Below are positions 22,541 through 36,000 of a stretch of 64,000 bases of DNA, in pieces (position 1 is the first letter of the stretch; every line of letters begins with the position of its first letter). The stretch spans positions 74,640,001 through 74,704,000 of the forward strand of contig JAFFJZ010000001.1 in the NCBI GenBank assembly GCA_018340375.1, given 5' to 3'. The translations under genes and the position numbers were made by a program. The notes beneath the pieces are model-generated. The model was not told the DNA's origin. It did not search any database and was given only the letters and a program-made list of their open reading frames with translations. The DNA comes from Gonatopus flavifemur. Taxonomy: Eukaryota > Arthropoda > Insecta > Hymenoptera > Dryinidae.

Positions 22541-22773
22541 CTGGCGGCGGTCTTTCGGCCACGAGGAAAAAAGGGCCCAGCTCGAAGTAATGTGATAAAC
22601 GGTTCCGGGCTGGGTCCGAGGAGGGAAGAGGTGGGTTTTAGTGGGTAAACTGCGATAGGCGCTCAACATCTTCAGCCGAAGCAGGAGTCCCACACACCGG
22701 GGAGCAATAATACCAGCTCCCTGAAGGTGCATAAAGCATTTCCCCCTCTATAAAAAAAAAAAAAAAAAAAAAA
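22541..22773 (+). other. 3'UTR and poly(A) tail of the R1-clade element
   Basis: About 200 bases containing gggttttagtgggtaaac and gagtcccacacaccggggag-type blocks, as seen in R1/Waldo-like 3' ends, followed by a run of 22-23 adenines. This end is presumably recognised by the reverse transcriptase during target-primed integration. Confidence 0.7.
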
Positions 22774-22790
22774 ATAAGTTCAAACTTCTG

Positions 22791-25700
22791 CACTGGAAAT
22801 TAGTGAATCCCATTCTTGGATTATTATAAATAAATTCTTCACGGTGAATCTGTGTTGAAAAGAAGTACTAAAATTTATTACAATCAAAACTAATCATATG
22901 AAATAAGTTGACGATATCTGCACACTTTTTTCAAAGAATCAGATTCCACATTCAACATATTACTCATTACTTTCATTTTGCAATCTAACATTTAATAAAA
23001 TATATATTGAGAAATGAGACGAACTATATTTGAATCACAAAGAATTACATTGTTATTTCTAGTTTGTTCTCATAATAATGATAGAAATGTTCGTATTGCA
23101 AACCTAATGAAAGAAAACAAAAAAAAAAGAGGAAAATTATGCGACCAGCTAAAAATACATGCTACCAATTATCACGAGGTTGTGGATATGAAATATGTAT
23201 AAAATACTCATTTTTCACCACTGCCAGCAATGTTAGAAATATTTGGGATTGGCAGTCAATTGGAAGAACGGAAATATCTATGTATTAGATTTGTGGTTTT
23301 CTTCCTTTTTCTTCAGTTTTTCATTCATAAAAAATTTTAGTCATTGTGATATCGTCACATCACATTTCTTTGCTCTGCAATAACATGAATTAATATTTTT
23401 TTTTCGTTCGATTTCCGTGCAGGGGAAACTCATTTATTCGAGTTTTTCGTTCGATAACGAAATATTCTATTGCAGAAGCATTTCTCATGTTTGTTTATGC
23501 ATATATTATGCAAAATATACATTCGTTATAAACGGTGAATTAAATTAATTGCGTGAGTGAAAATCGATAAGTTCACCGAAATTTCAATGACATTGAAAAC
23601 CCACGTATTGATTGACCAAATAAGTGGTTTTGATTTCGTTTCAAATGGTTCTTTTTGGAACAATTGTTTTTAATATATTTATTCCAAACAATTACTGCTT
23701 TGTTGAAAATTGATTTCGTTTTATTCGATTCGAATAAATAAGTTTATACTGCTTGATCAAGAATCGATTATAGCAGGTAATCTTGTCGAGCCCTTGAAAA
23801 TGAATTTATTGTATTTATGTTTCTTTCCATACGGACAATCGATCATTTCTTTTTCAATGTATGACATGTGATAAATAAACAGAGGATTCTGGTGTGAACA
23901 AATTTTGTTTCTCATTCTTCGGAGAGTATTGAATGAAAAATGAGGGGATTTGGTAACGTTTTTGGTTTCGATGTAAAATTATGTGGATGATTTACATGAA
24001 AAAGAATGATTTCGCGTAACAACTGTTTCGAGTTGTCAGCAAAGTGCATTCAAAATTCTCAGAATGTTGATTCTTTGAAATACAAATTCTGTCCCTTGTG
24101 TTTTAAAAACAGTATATTATTGTCAATTCATGTTAATTCATTCTTTGAATTTTATGTGGAGACTGATTTGAAATGAATCTCATTCTTGCATTGTATATTT
24201 ACAAGTGGATCCGATCCATCGGAATAGCGTGTTGAATATATACATACATTGTGCATGCGATTCCCGTGAATCGTAATTAATTGGAAATTTACAATGCAAA
24301 AATATAATTTGTGTCGCACATTAGTTTTTACAAAGGACACAAAAGATGTTCGTAAATTCATTATAAAATGGAAAATAACTTGATTGATATTGAAACGTTT
24401 AACCAACCATGATTCATCTCAAAATCACTCTAAAATTGTCCTACAAAACTTGCGTTATCTTTTTCTTTATTCATCATTCGATGGATTTTGCGAATAAACT
24501 TTCTGAGAACATGAACTGCACCGGAGATCAATTCTGATCCCATTTCATTCAATAACGGAACAACCACCGATTTTTGAACATTTCTCCGTCACCTTCAAGT
24601 TATTTCTCAATTTTTCACTCAACATTGATTTTTCTCCTCAATTATCCCCCACGCTTTAATGCGATTTGCATATCGAAATACACTATGGATCATTATCAAT
24701 TTGTTCCTGCAAACGTTTGACGTCCGCGTGGACCCTCTCTGTGTTGCCAGAAATCCGTTGATCTAACCAACAAGAGTTGGATATAGGACATTGAGGAGCA
24801 AAATTTCTGACATCACTGTTTCAACCTAGCTCGAGTTGAACTTAGCTCTATGTCTTTGCACAAACATTAGGAGAAATCAGACTTTTTGTAACCAACAACT
24901 ATGAAGAGATTTAAACTGAGTTAGCAATGGTTTGCTAAAATATCGAGAAAATTCCTTTTTTACAATTTGTTTTATCGTTGAAGATGACCTTTGTCAGAAC
25001 ACGTGGCTTGAAATGACGTTCCTTGTTCGCAAAATATTCATCTCAGCGAAGAAACAAGAGATTACAATAATTATTCGAAAATAACTACATCGCGAGAATC
25101 CGCACTTCTCGTTAATTTGTTGATAATATTTGATTGGGAACCCGAAATAAAAAAAAATTCAAAGAATTACAAAAGGATTATCCGAAATCGTCTAATTTGA
25201 ATTTTTTTTGCCTGCATCCGTATATAGATGAATGAAATTGTTTGCGTGCTGCTTGAAAAAATTCGATTACCGAGGACTCTATCATTTCAATATGAAAATT
25301 TCTCAAGGGGAAGACAACACGATCTTATTATCAGCAATGTAATTACATTATTCAAAATTCCAGACCCTCCTTCCTATAGTAATATTGTCTACAAATATTC
25401 ATATGTTGAAGGTATATGCGTTGGTAAATATCACAAAACGTTATACATCTTTGCTGTATTGAAAATTCTAATATCAAAGCATTTCCTTCAATCTTTGTTA
25501 TTGGTTTAGCATTCAATTGAACAAATTATTGTTGCCGACATGAAGCAAATTTGAAAAGTAGAAATCAAAGGAAATTAAGATAATTCATTGATTAAAGATA
25601 ATCTTTGCATCTCAGGAACACTGTTGAGTCTGTGTATAAATATATATATATATACCCACACACATACATGAATTAGAATTTTTCTAAACGTACCAGTTAA

Positions 25701-26970
25701 TCTTTGGCTGTCCAAAAATAATGTGAAAAGTGATGATTTATTTAGAACCGAATGTTACCAATTCTCCTTTTGTATGAGCGAAACGATTGATTTGTACGAA
25801 TGAATACGAAATATGTGACGTATAAAACAAGAGATGCGAAAAATTATATAATCCAAGAAAGCAGAGAAAAAAGAATGATCGGATAAATCCCTATAATCCA
25901 GTTTTATGAACTATGTGTATACGTATATATATTGTTTTTCTATATCCTATGTTCATGTACAATCACACTTAATAGATTTGTATATTATATTTTTATTTAA
26001 CCCCCTCATTAAAAATTTCAGTCAAGACACGCGTCATTTCCACTTACGAAGTTGAAATCTCGTTAGACGAGATGAACTTCTTCACCTGAGAATTAGAGGA
26101 AATTGCTTTGAATCTATAATAAATTCATCAAAAAAAAAAAAAAGGCAAAAGAGAACAACTTTCAGCTATTCATAACGAGATAGCGTAGGATTTTTGAATT
26201 CAAAATATATGAGAGGGTTAAAACTAAATCATATGGCAATATGTTGTTATTTTTTCTGTTTTTCCTTTTGTTTCTTTCTAGTTTTCATTTTGTATTTGTA
26301 TAGACATTCAGCCTCGATACACATCCGTTACATTTGTTCTTAGGAGAAATAACTCGTAGGAACGTAAATTGATTAAGCCACACTCGATTTCATTTGGCTC
26401 ACGTAGTATTATACGACTGGCCCAAACTTGGTATTATTTTATGGAATATTATAGACGATTTCTATGGAACTCCTGGCGAGAGATTCAAACATTATACGTG
26501 ATAGAAAAATTTATCAATCGTTACATTTGTTAAAGAAAAACATTGTACGCGTATACATTCATCTGCCGTCTAAAGTCTAGGATCTTTCGATCAATGAATC
26601 TTTTTGTTTTCGATTGTCGAAGTTGAATGAATGATTGTTTGAAGGGACTCCAAATATCACCAATATCAAAAGAAAGGATTTGTCTTCGAATTTTCGCAAA
26701 AAAGAGCGTATATAAAATTGAATTGATTTTGGATTCAATAATCTGAAGAATCCCTTCGTGTTTACGAAACTCGGAGTAACATTTTCGGTGTTATTCAAAG
26801 ATTCGTAATACTCAAATAACCAAATCTGTGATTCATTACAAACAAACTCATATTTTATATAGTTCTATCGAGATGATCGAAAACTTTGATTTGAGATAAA
26901 TATGTTATTTGTCATAATAAAATCAATCGATGATGATTGTTTGTTGTAAATTAAAAAATACAAAAATTCG
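22791..26970. other. AT-rich intergenic DNA before the Ptpmeg2 3' end
   Basis: I find no exon, RNA gene or transposon with clear ends. A short TA microsatellite lies near 25640-25655. The 93-codon frame at 25228-25509 has no recognisable content. Confidence 0.5.
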
Positions 26971-26976
26971 TTTATT
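26971..26976 (-). terminator. Polyadenylation signal AATAAA of Ptpmeg2
   Basis: TTTATT on the plus strand, 77 bases past the TAG stop (27053-27055) on the gene strand. Position and sequence fit a canonical signal giving a short 3'UTR. Confidence 0.55.
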
Positions 26977-27052
26977 TAGAGAGACAAGTGTACACGAGTA
27001 CTCGGGAAGAATATCAAAACCTGATACATGCCTTTGAGGAGAAATCTATCAT

Positions 27053-30000
27053 CTAATCGGAGTCTTCTTCAACCGTTGGAGGTAACATGTCGAGTTGTTG
27101 TGAACTTAGCATTCCTCGGGAAAGTGCATACTCGGCTAGAGCGCGATGACAAAAGACATATTGATCTGGCATTTGAATACTATGAGCCCTTTGGGCTCGG
27201 ATTTTTTCCACCGTCCCACGAATGTCTACGGTCCCCGTGTCTTCGAGTCGAGATATGCATATATCTAAGGTGCAGAAAGTTCCTGAAAGCATAAACATTG
27301 AAATTCGGTGGTTATAAAAACATCTCGAATGAGAAAATACTTTTGGAAGGTTTCGAGAAGTAACTATATTTTCTTTTTCTTCAACATCTAATCCGATAAA
27401 ATGCACTAATTTCTTAATTGTGACGTTTTTCAAAATGAGCTTACACGGTGAATTGATTTTTTTAAACAGCGATGATTAAACAGTAGGTAGTTACACAATT
27501 CATTGCACATTACACGCTATTAAACTATTACTCGTTTCAGTCGTTCTGTTAATGACATTCGCAGAATTCTTTCTAAAAGAATCTAACAAATCGATAATTG
27601 ATCACTGCTCACTCTAGGGTTCGAATGATTCGTGATTATCAGATTTCCTTACCTGTTCTTCCAATCCCAGCACTACAATGCACAACTATAGGTGGTCCTC
27701 GTGGATGGCCGGCCCATGTATCTCCTCTATTTGCCAAGAGTTTATTCTGTTGCTGCCTTACTAAAGAGAGAAATTGTAATAATGCTTTGGCAGATTGGGG
27801 TACGCCGTAATCTGGCCAGGCTGTGTACAACATATGGCAAACTTCTCTGGTTTCATCAGTCTGAAATGATATTTTTCATTTATAAATATATATCATTTTG
27901 GATTTTTTTTATATACAATTTGTGGCTCACTTATTTGAATACATTTTTTAGCAAAATCCTACAACGAGCTACATATTTAGGGTGGAGGAGGGCACAAAAC
28001 AACAATTTAAAATCGTTATAGATGTGATGGATTTAATTGGACTTTTATACTTTTATCTGCATTTTGTTTCATCATTCTGAAGTGGTGCAGTCAGATCGAG
28101 TAATTTTTTTGAATATCCTGAATGATGTGGTACAAGTCATACGGTACATTCATTAATATTCATGTTACGTCTCTTTCGAGACCGGATAGGTAATTGAAAT
28201 ATATTGATATAAATCTTTACACTTTGTCTGGGAAACAAGGGGATTCGTGACTGTGCTGTACACAGCATTCGATAGATCAAATTTTCCCTCAATAACGGTA
28301 TATATGTATAAGCAAAACTTATTTCCTCTTGATGGCTGAAATACTACGTGTTAAATTACGAGAGAACGTATTTGAACTTTGAAATATATATTCTGGTTAT
28401 TTAAAATTATGATCATAAAGAGAACTTCATTTTTGTCTCATGCTAATAAAGAAAGAATTCTCAATAAAAAAACATCTATCTGATATCGTAAACATTATTC
28501 TCAAACAAACCTTATTATTTGTAAGAAGCAACATGGATATCGTATAATCTGGATTCTTGTCTACTTCTAAAGTTGTTACAGTGAAACCACCCGCTTGTAC
28601 TTCATCACCAGGTTCAGGGCCCCAATACTGTGCACATTTTGTGCGTCCTCGTTCAACTACCCTGAAAATGATTATCTAGGTTTACTAATTGTATTCTATG
28701 TATGTGTCTTCCATTCGAATTGCATATACATAAATAAAAATAGTCAATATATTACTTTGATTCTGTGATCAAATCATTTTCGATGAGTGAAAATTAATTA
28801 AAAATGCTACACTGCGTGGAGATTGCAAAAGAATCATCATTATTATTACTTTACCTAGTAGTCATGACGATGACAAGCGTTTGTTGTTCCCATATCATCC
28901 GCCAGAAATCACCGCAAGTCTTTGGAAGTGGGCCTTGCGTACTGATAAAGGCATTTTTTTGTTTATACCCGTCAACAAAATTAGCATTGATATAATCGGA
29001 ATTAGCATCTCCATCCATCTGCGATAAACACACCCTGCTGTGATCGTAACAAAGTACATCGGTGTATCTATTCTTCGATAGGTTTGGCTTTAATCTAGAA
29101 ACAAGAAGAAAATACTCCTCTTATATTTATATACATAAAAAGAAAGATTGAAAAACTAATAGATAAATTAAAACTGTATTTCTATCGTTGTAGTTCTCAA
29201 ATGAAACCATTTATTGATATCTTAACAATCATTCAAGTATAAACACAGGCGGTAATGATAATGTCCTTCTGTTTCACGTAAATCTCGTCCGAATGAAAAT
29301 AAAAATTACGACTATTGTCTATGTTGAAACCTGAACAATGATACACGTGAATCATAGAAAATGAAACTGTGACTAATATATTTAAAGGAAAATTTCTCGC
29401 TGTATTTTTTGTACTTCGTATCAGGGATGTCGATTCTTCACAAAATCAAACCTTCTTTTTTATAGAGAATATATATCGAATTTTATCAGAATCTTTACAA
29501 ATTATATGGTTTTATTCTGAGAAGAAAAAGAATCGATTCTGTTCCAAGATCAACATCACCATTATTTATAGAAACTAATGACAATTTCTCAGCGTTCATA
29601 ATTTCGAATTCATTTTTCATTATGTCAAATGAATTCCACATTTTTCTATCAATTCTTATGGAATTCGAATAAAAATTTACTCATCCGAAAGACCAATTAA
29701 AAAGAGCTGAGAGTGCCAAACTTTACTTGAACTTGTGTTGGATTTCATTTTCCCGGTAAAAGTTTGAAATATCAAATTCAACTGTGAACAACGGAGTTTG
29801 GATTTTTTGTCCAATTTTTTCAAGAAATTCACAAGACAAGAAGTAAAGTTGAATCCCGAATGCGAGTTACTTGCTACAACTTTTCCGAAAGTTCTACCCA
29901 ACTTGGTTCATTCAAGAATATTCGAACTCAGCCTCAACCGATATATGGAGAGAAATTCGTAATAAAATCAACACGATGTATTATCTTTCGAATAACATTT

Positions 30001-33000
30001 GGTATGAAATAACCATAGAATTGTAGTTCAATGCAAAATATTTAGAATAAGTATCAAGGTGAAGTGAATGTTTTCTCTAATGTAATGATTTTTTTTATCA
30101 AATGTTAATAAAATCTTGTAGTTTTGAGATGTTCTCCAAGAGACCTTGATCCAGTATCCAAAGGATTCTTGCGATTCACACAAATAATTAATGAAAATAT
30201 ATACCTAGCGGTATTGAAAGATCCCTCGGGAGGTTTTTGCCTAATTTCTGCATAGTCTGCTACGAGTCCAGCACGCCCCCTTGTATGTATTTCTTCGATA
30301 AGTTGTTCCATGCTAACGGCTTGGAGTCCGATATCTCCATGGAGGCTATCATCGTCGCTGAAGCCGGAACTGGCGGAGGACGGTGGTTGAACTGGGGACG
30401 GGGCATCGTCGTTTCCAATCCAGACATCGCCGTTCGTGACGTCGATGTTTCCAATATTCGACACCCCATTCTTCAATTTATTTTTATCATTTACAGGACT
30501 AGTCGGATGACTTATCGGCGTACCATTGGGACTTTTGCGCAATGCGTGATTCTTTGACGTTGGCGACAGAGGTGTACCCACTTTAGGGGTAACCTGAAAT
30601 TCATTCAAAAATATTATTTTACCTGTATTGAAATAAAAGACGATGAAGATGAATTTTAAAATATGTATTATTACCTCGCTGAGTTCACCACCGCCTCGGT
30701 TTGTCATGGATTTAAGGCAATGTAGTAGCCATGCCTCATGTTGCACTTCCAAGGTACCGCCTAAACGGTGTGGCAATGATTCCCGTGGAATATGTAGTGT
30801 CAGTTGGGGAATGGACACGGTGAACACACGATCCCTTAATTTTTCACGTATGAACAATCGTAGGATCTTGAAAGGGGCCTTAAACCATAATGGTGCCGTC
30901 ACGATCAATACCTTCTTCAATTTAGCCGGATAACCACCCTAGAAATAAACGAAACAAAAAGATGAAGCCATTATCAACGCGAACGGATGAAGTAGGAGAA
31001 CAAATGTTCATGTATGATTCGAAAAACTACTTTCTGCTCGTTGTTTCTTTTATGAAGAGTGTAACAACGTTTTACATTCATTGAGAACAATCACCCTCCC
31101 CCCCCCCCACCCTTCTTTTATTTGTTTCAATTACGATTATGTAATATCTAAAACGACGTACGTAATTTTGTTACAACACACCTTAAAGTTTAATGCAGTT
31201 TCGTAGTACCGACAAGCGAATTCTATTTCTTCTGACGTGACGCGCGTAACCTTTCAAGGACATAACAATAATAGAACCGCGTATGAACTTGATGAGACAG
31301 TAACTAGTCACTGTAAAAATCGCTTTGATTCATCAATTTTTCCTTGATTCTTGATTCTAGGTTCTTCAAAATATGAATTTTTGCGATTTTTTTGTAAATA
31401 TAGAAACATACATCATTGTCAATTTCACATTTTTATCATTCTTCAAAGATTCATTATGAACTTGAAATAAAACAAAATGAATTCAGCGATGAACGAGATA
31501 ATTCAAAAGAGTGGAGATTTCATGAAGAACATAACAAGTTTGAAAAGTTGGTTTGTAATTCATTTCTCATTCAATGTATTTTTGTTTTCACGGTAAGTTG
31601 AACATGCACTGTACAAATAATCTATTTTCAAACTTCCGGTATCTCTGTAAGTTTCAAGATTTATCCTTTGAGGAAAAGAATGGGGGATACTAAAAAAAAA
31701 AGAATGAAAAATAAAACCAAGTATCTAATCTTGTGAATTCTACTCATTCTAAAAGAGTTGTCATTGTTCTCCATTCGGTTGTTTGGATTGTGATAGAAGA
31801 GATACATGATTTCAATTAACGGATGATCTTTTAATGATATCGATACTGTGTGAAACATCATCCATTACTTTACAATTTCGTAACAATGAATGAATCGATT
31901 TTTAACAGACAATGTATGAAACGCAGAGATGGTTGGATATAACTCTCAAGATAAAAAGAGAAGAGTTTGTGCAATTCCTTTCTGTACTCCCCGTTGATTC
32001 TGAGTATTTCCACCGAAGAATGTTTCAACTTATTCATTTGGAAAATCCAGTATCTGATCTTCTGAAAAAATAGAGCAGCTTTTTCAATAGACACTTCGAT
32101 CTTTCATTTGAAAATGTATGTTCAATACGCATGTAGTTGAGGAATAATATTGAAATTGACCTACAGGAATAGCAAAGTTGATTTTATAAAAATCTTTTCA
32201 AATCTGTAACAATAATCAGAAGTTAGGCTGTAATACCTACATTATGAAATCAATTAGAGATACATTGTTTTCAGTGTATATAATAAAGGTATAATCGCAA
32301 GTTACAATCTGTTATATTAAATATTTAATTCATAGTCTCTGCGTTTGATAGTTTGTTCATGTATTCAAGTTGTATTTTTTTTTTCATTATCTGATTCATT
32401 ATAACGCATGAAATCAAGTTTGTCCTTCACATTCCGAATTCAATGTTGCTTTATTTTATGTACAATCATTCTCTAACAATGACCATCTTCTGAAATAAGA
32501 TCAGAGCTCGGTGCCAACATGCGATGAGATCCAAATGATAATACAAATAACAATGAGAGAATAATTCAATCCTGGTTTGAAAATGCACTTTTTATAATCT
32601 TACAGTATTTCTTTTTCTTTCCTGTTTGTTCTACCTGAATTTATTACAATTCTTTCATGTTGTCACAATGAATAAGAATAAAGTCAATTCAATACGGAAT
32701 TTATTGGTTTATTTGTGAATTTGTTGCAGTGATTTGCACTCCACGGCAAATACTTCATTTGTTTATAAGGCTCGAAAGGCAAATTGAAATGAAATATTTT
32801 CATCAATATTTGTGTTGAAGTTTGTAGATTCATCGAGTCTAACGATAACCGCTTGGATAAATAAATATAAATGTATCATTCTTAGGGACATTCTGTTGCA
32901 TTCAATCGCTCTGCGGAAATCAATTCTATAATTTGATGTTCTAAAACGGAAAGAATCATATGACGACTGACTGATGTATGAAAACCGAAATTTATTGCGA

Positions 33001-36000
33001 AATAATTTCCAACTTCCGTGATTTGAATATATCTAGATTCTATTTTTATAACTCGCGATCGGCACACGTTGATCTTATATTTTTCCACTCAGGTATCTTG
33101 GGCTCTGTTCTTAACGCAGCCAATTGAAAACAAAGAAGACATTACCCAGATAAATTGTTTTTCATAATAAAACATCTCCCTCGGTTGGAATGAAAATTTA
33201 TTTGTTCAAAGAAGCGAACAAATTTTCATAGGCAAACGAATGTCGATGAATCACATAAGCGACTGGGTACCGAGTGATAGGATTTGTGGTAATGAAATTT
33301 CCACATCGTTCGGATTTTGGAATTGATGATTGAAACTTGTTTCCAGATTAAGGAGAATATTGTACTTTATATGGAATAAAGAAAAAGAGGAATAGGATAA
33401 TGAAATGATGAAATTCTTCCAGTAAGATTCTCTCAAATACCGTATTTCATTGAAATAATCAGGTCAATTTAAAATTACGATGGAAATCAAATATCGTTTT
33501 ATCAATGACTTTGAATGGACGGTGAAAATTATTTAATTCGTTTTAGCTTGATTAATACATAATTGTAAATTACATATCATATCAATTACATATGTTTCTT
33601 GTAATACATGACGAATTATATTCCCCTGAAAGCATCCTAAAGCAATGCGAATACAGATAAATGACAAGTTCATTGATATGAAAGGAAAGTTTGTGAATAG
33701 CCATCAGCGTTTACTGTAGTAAATATAAATATAGCCACTTGTTTATATTCCAAGCGAAGTGCTTTATCGATCAATTCTCTATTATATCTTTTGTGTTTCA
33801 CGTTTTATGGTTAGATTACAAAATCACTTGAATGTTGTGTCGGATTTATAAAAACTACAGTAAAATTTGTGAATTTCAAGGACAAGCTCACTACAGAAAT
33901 ATCATATTTGACTAAAGTAATCTCCGCAATTTTGCATCTATAGTCGCCACAGAAAATCCGCTTCCTTCTATCCGATAGAACTTCATTGGCAATTTATTGC
34001 TATTCAAGTAAAAACATTTATGATCAGTTTTCCACTTGAAAATCCCAGAAAAAAGGATTAGATCTACTAAGATCTAGGTGGATCTATTTAGATATATATG
34101 GATCTCTTCAGATCTAAATGTTGGCAAAAGAAGATCTCCAGAGATCTCCAGAAATCTTTTGGAATTTTCCTATATTTTTCGGATTCCTTGCAAAATTGGA
34201 ATCTTTGGGAGTGAGTGGATATCAGAAAACCCCAGAAATTGTTGCCTAAGTTGAGTAAGTAGATATGAAAAGATTTGTAGAGATCTTTGCCAAAACATAG
34301 ATCTGATGAGATCTACTTAGAATTCATTAGATCTCACCTTTTTTTCTCGCGAATGTTCCCAATTAATCAACAATGAATTGGCAACAAGCATCTATCGAAA
34401 AGAAGAAGAAAGATTAATTGAAATCACTGCTTTGAAACAAAATCTTTGAGAAATTTTCCGTATGAAACAAGCATGATTTTCATTGTACGAAAGAAAAAAT
34501 TATTTCGAAAGTTTTGCAAAATTGTCTCTGAAAAAAATCCGAAATGTCGAATAATCAATGAAACTTTCATGCATAATACGTCAGAATTCTGTGCCAAGCT
34601 CAGTTCATGATACCATAAACAATTAATATTATATTAACGAGGATTCAATACAATTTATAAACAAAAAATCATTGAACGTCAAAATGAAAAATTCGATGGT
34701 TTCGATTGTATTGAATGTCTCAACGATTACGAGATGATATTTTAAAAAAAAATACATTGTGCAGGAATTGTAAGGACTCTCATTATGCTCCTCCATGCAC
34801 TCTCGAAGAGTGAAGAACCCACTCCAAGGCAAGAGATATTTGAATTTTCTGTGTGAGAATTCCACTTGAAGTAAACAGATTCAAATTTGCACTTCTTAGA
34901 ACATAATCTCACTCGAGGAGATTTCCAAGGCCAGGGATGGAGTTAACATTTTCCCGCCCCTAGGCAGCGCGTGATTTTTGCCACCCCTATACCGATATTG
35001 AGGAAAAAGGGGACAATTCGGAATAGCGATGGCGATCGTTGGAGAGGATTATATGAGGAATACCCTCCTGTTTTTATTGAAACCCATAGAAATTGGATAT
35101 TTTTTACATAAAAAAGGTACAGCAACGGATTCAACATTTTCCCACCCTAGGCAAGTGCTTCCTGCTTTGCCTGTGCGTAAATCCGCAATCCTTATTAATA
35201 AAGCTACTCACTCGTAAGTTTTAACCTTTCACCGGTGACAAATGATGCTAGCACAAAATATACGGAACAAAAAAAAAAATTAATTTGCTGGAGCAGCTAT
35301 TCACTTCTTTACCTCATTTGTTTTAGTGCTGAAAATAAGATAAGTGCAGCTGCAGCTTAATTTAATAGCTGCCACAGCAAGGATTCACAGCTTTGACGGT
35401 GTAGGTGTTTTATCAATTTTCGAGGTAAATTACGAGTGAATGCCACAAAGCCACTTCTTTTTGTAATTCACAAAATCAACTGAAAGTCTCTAGAAATATT
35501 CTGTAAATACAATTATATATCAATTTTATTTCATTTGAAAAATGTTTTCATATGGGTATAGTTACTAAATAACTACCCGTAAAACGAACAGAAACGAACA
35601 GAAATTAAGATGAACGAATTAAATAAGACAAAAATTAATAGCTGCAGATTCTTTCACATTTACTAATTAAAATTAATTATATTTACTAATCGTCGAGGAG
35701 GCTAGAGAAAACTGTGTTCATAGTGAATGTCCTTAAGAGAAGACTCCACTGTGACGAATGAAACAACTTGAGTTCTTGCATTTTTTTTTTTTTGAAAAAT
35801 ACATATATACTTCCAAGAGTATTTGTTGCAATTTGTAAGTTGAATTTGTAACAAAGACGATGCTATCATCGTTCAAGTGAGAAGAAATCATTCGATTGAT
35901 TCCAACTCGAATGGGAATTGAAACATAAATCACTACTACTTCCAACATTATCTGGAATGAAAAAAGTAGCACTTAATACAACCTTAACGATACATCCACC

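Larger units (their letters stand above)
16916..22773 (+). mobile_element. Complete R1-clade non-LTR retrotransposon
   Basis: A 5.86-kb GC-rich island in AT-rich DNA. It has a 1-kb 5'UTR, ORF1 (gag-like), overlapping ORF2 (endonuclease-reverse transcriptase), a roughly 200-base 3'UTR and a poly(A) run at 22752-22774. The target duplication (a)taagttcaaacttctg, 16-17 bp, stands at 16899-16915 and 22774-22790. Both frames are open throughout. Three gag zinc knuckles, an AP-type endonuclease, absence of an RNase H domain and a C-terminal CCHC motif place it in the R1 clade (R1, TRAS, SART, Waldo relatives). The target here is single-copy intergenic DNA rather than rDNA or telomeric repeat. Length and intact frames suggest a recent insertion. 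Confidence 0.93.

Noticed and set aside
34930..35200. Possible hAT fragment with repeated acattttcccgcccctaggca / acattttcccaccctaggca
   Set aside because: Two related blocks are visible, but there are no paired ends or target duplication; too little to call.
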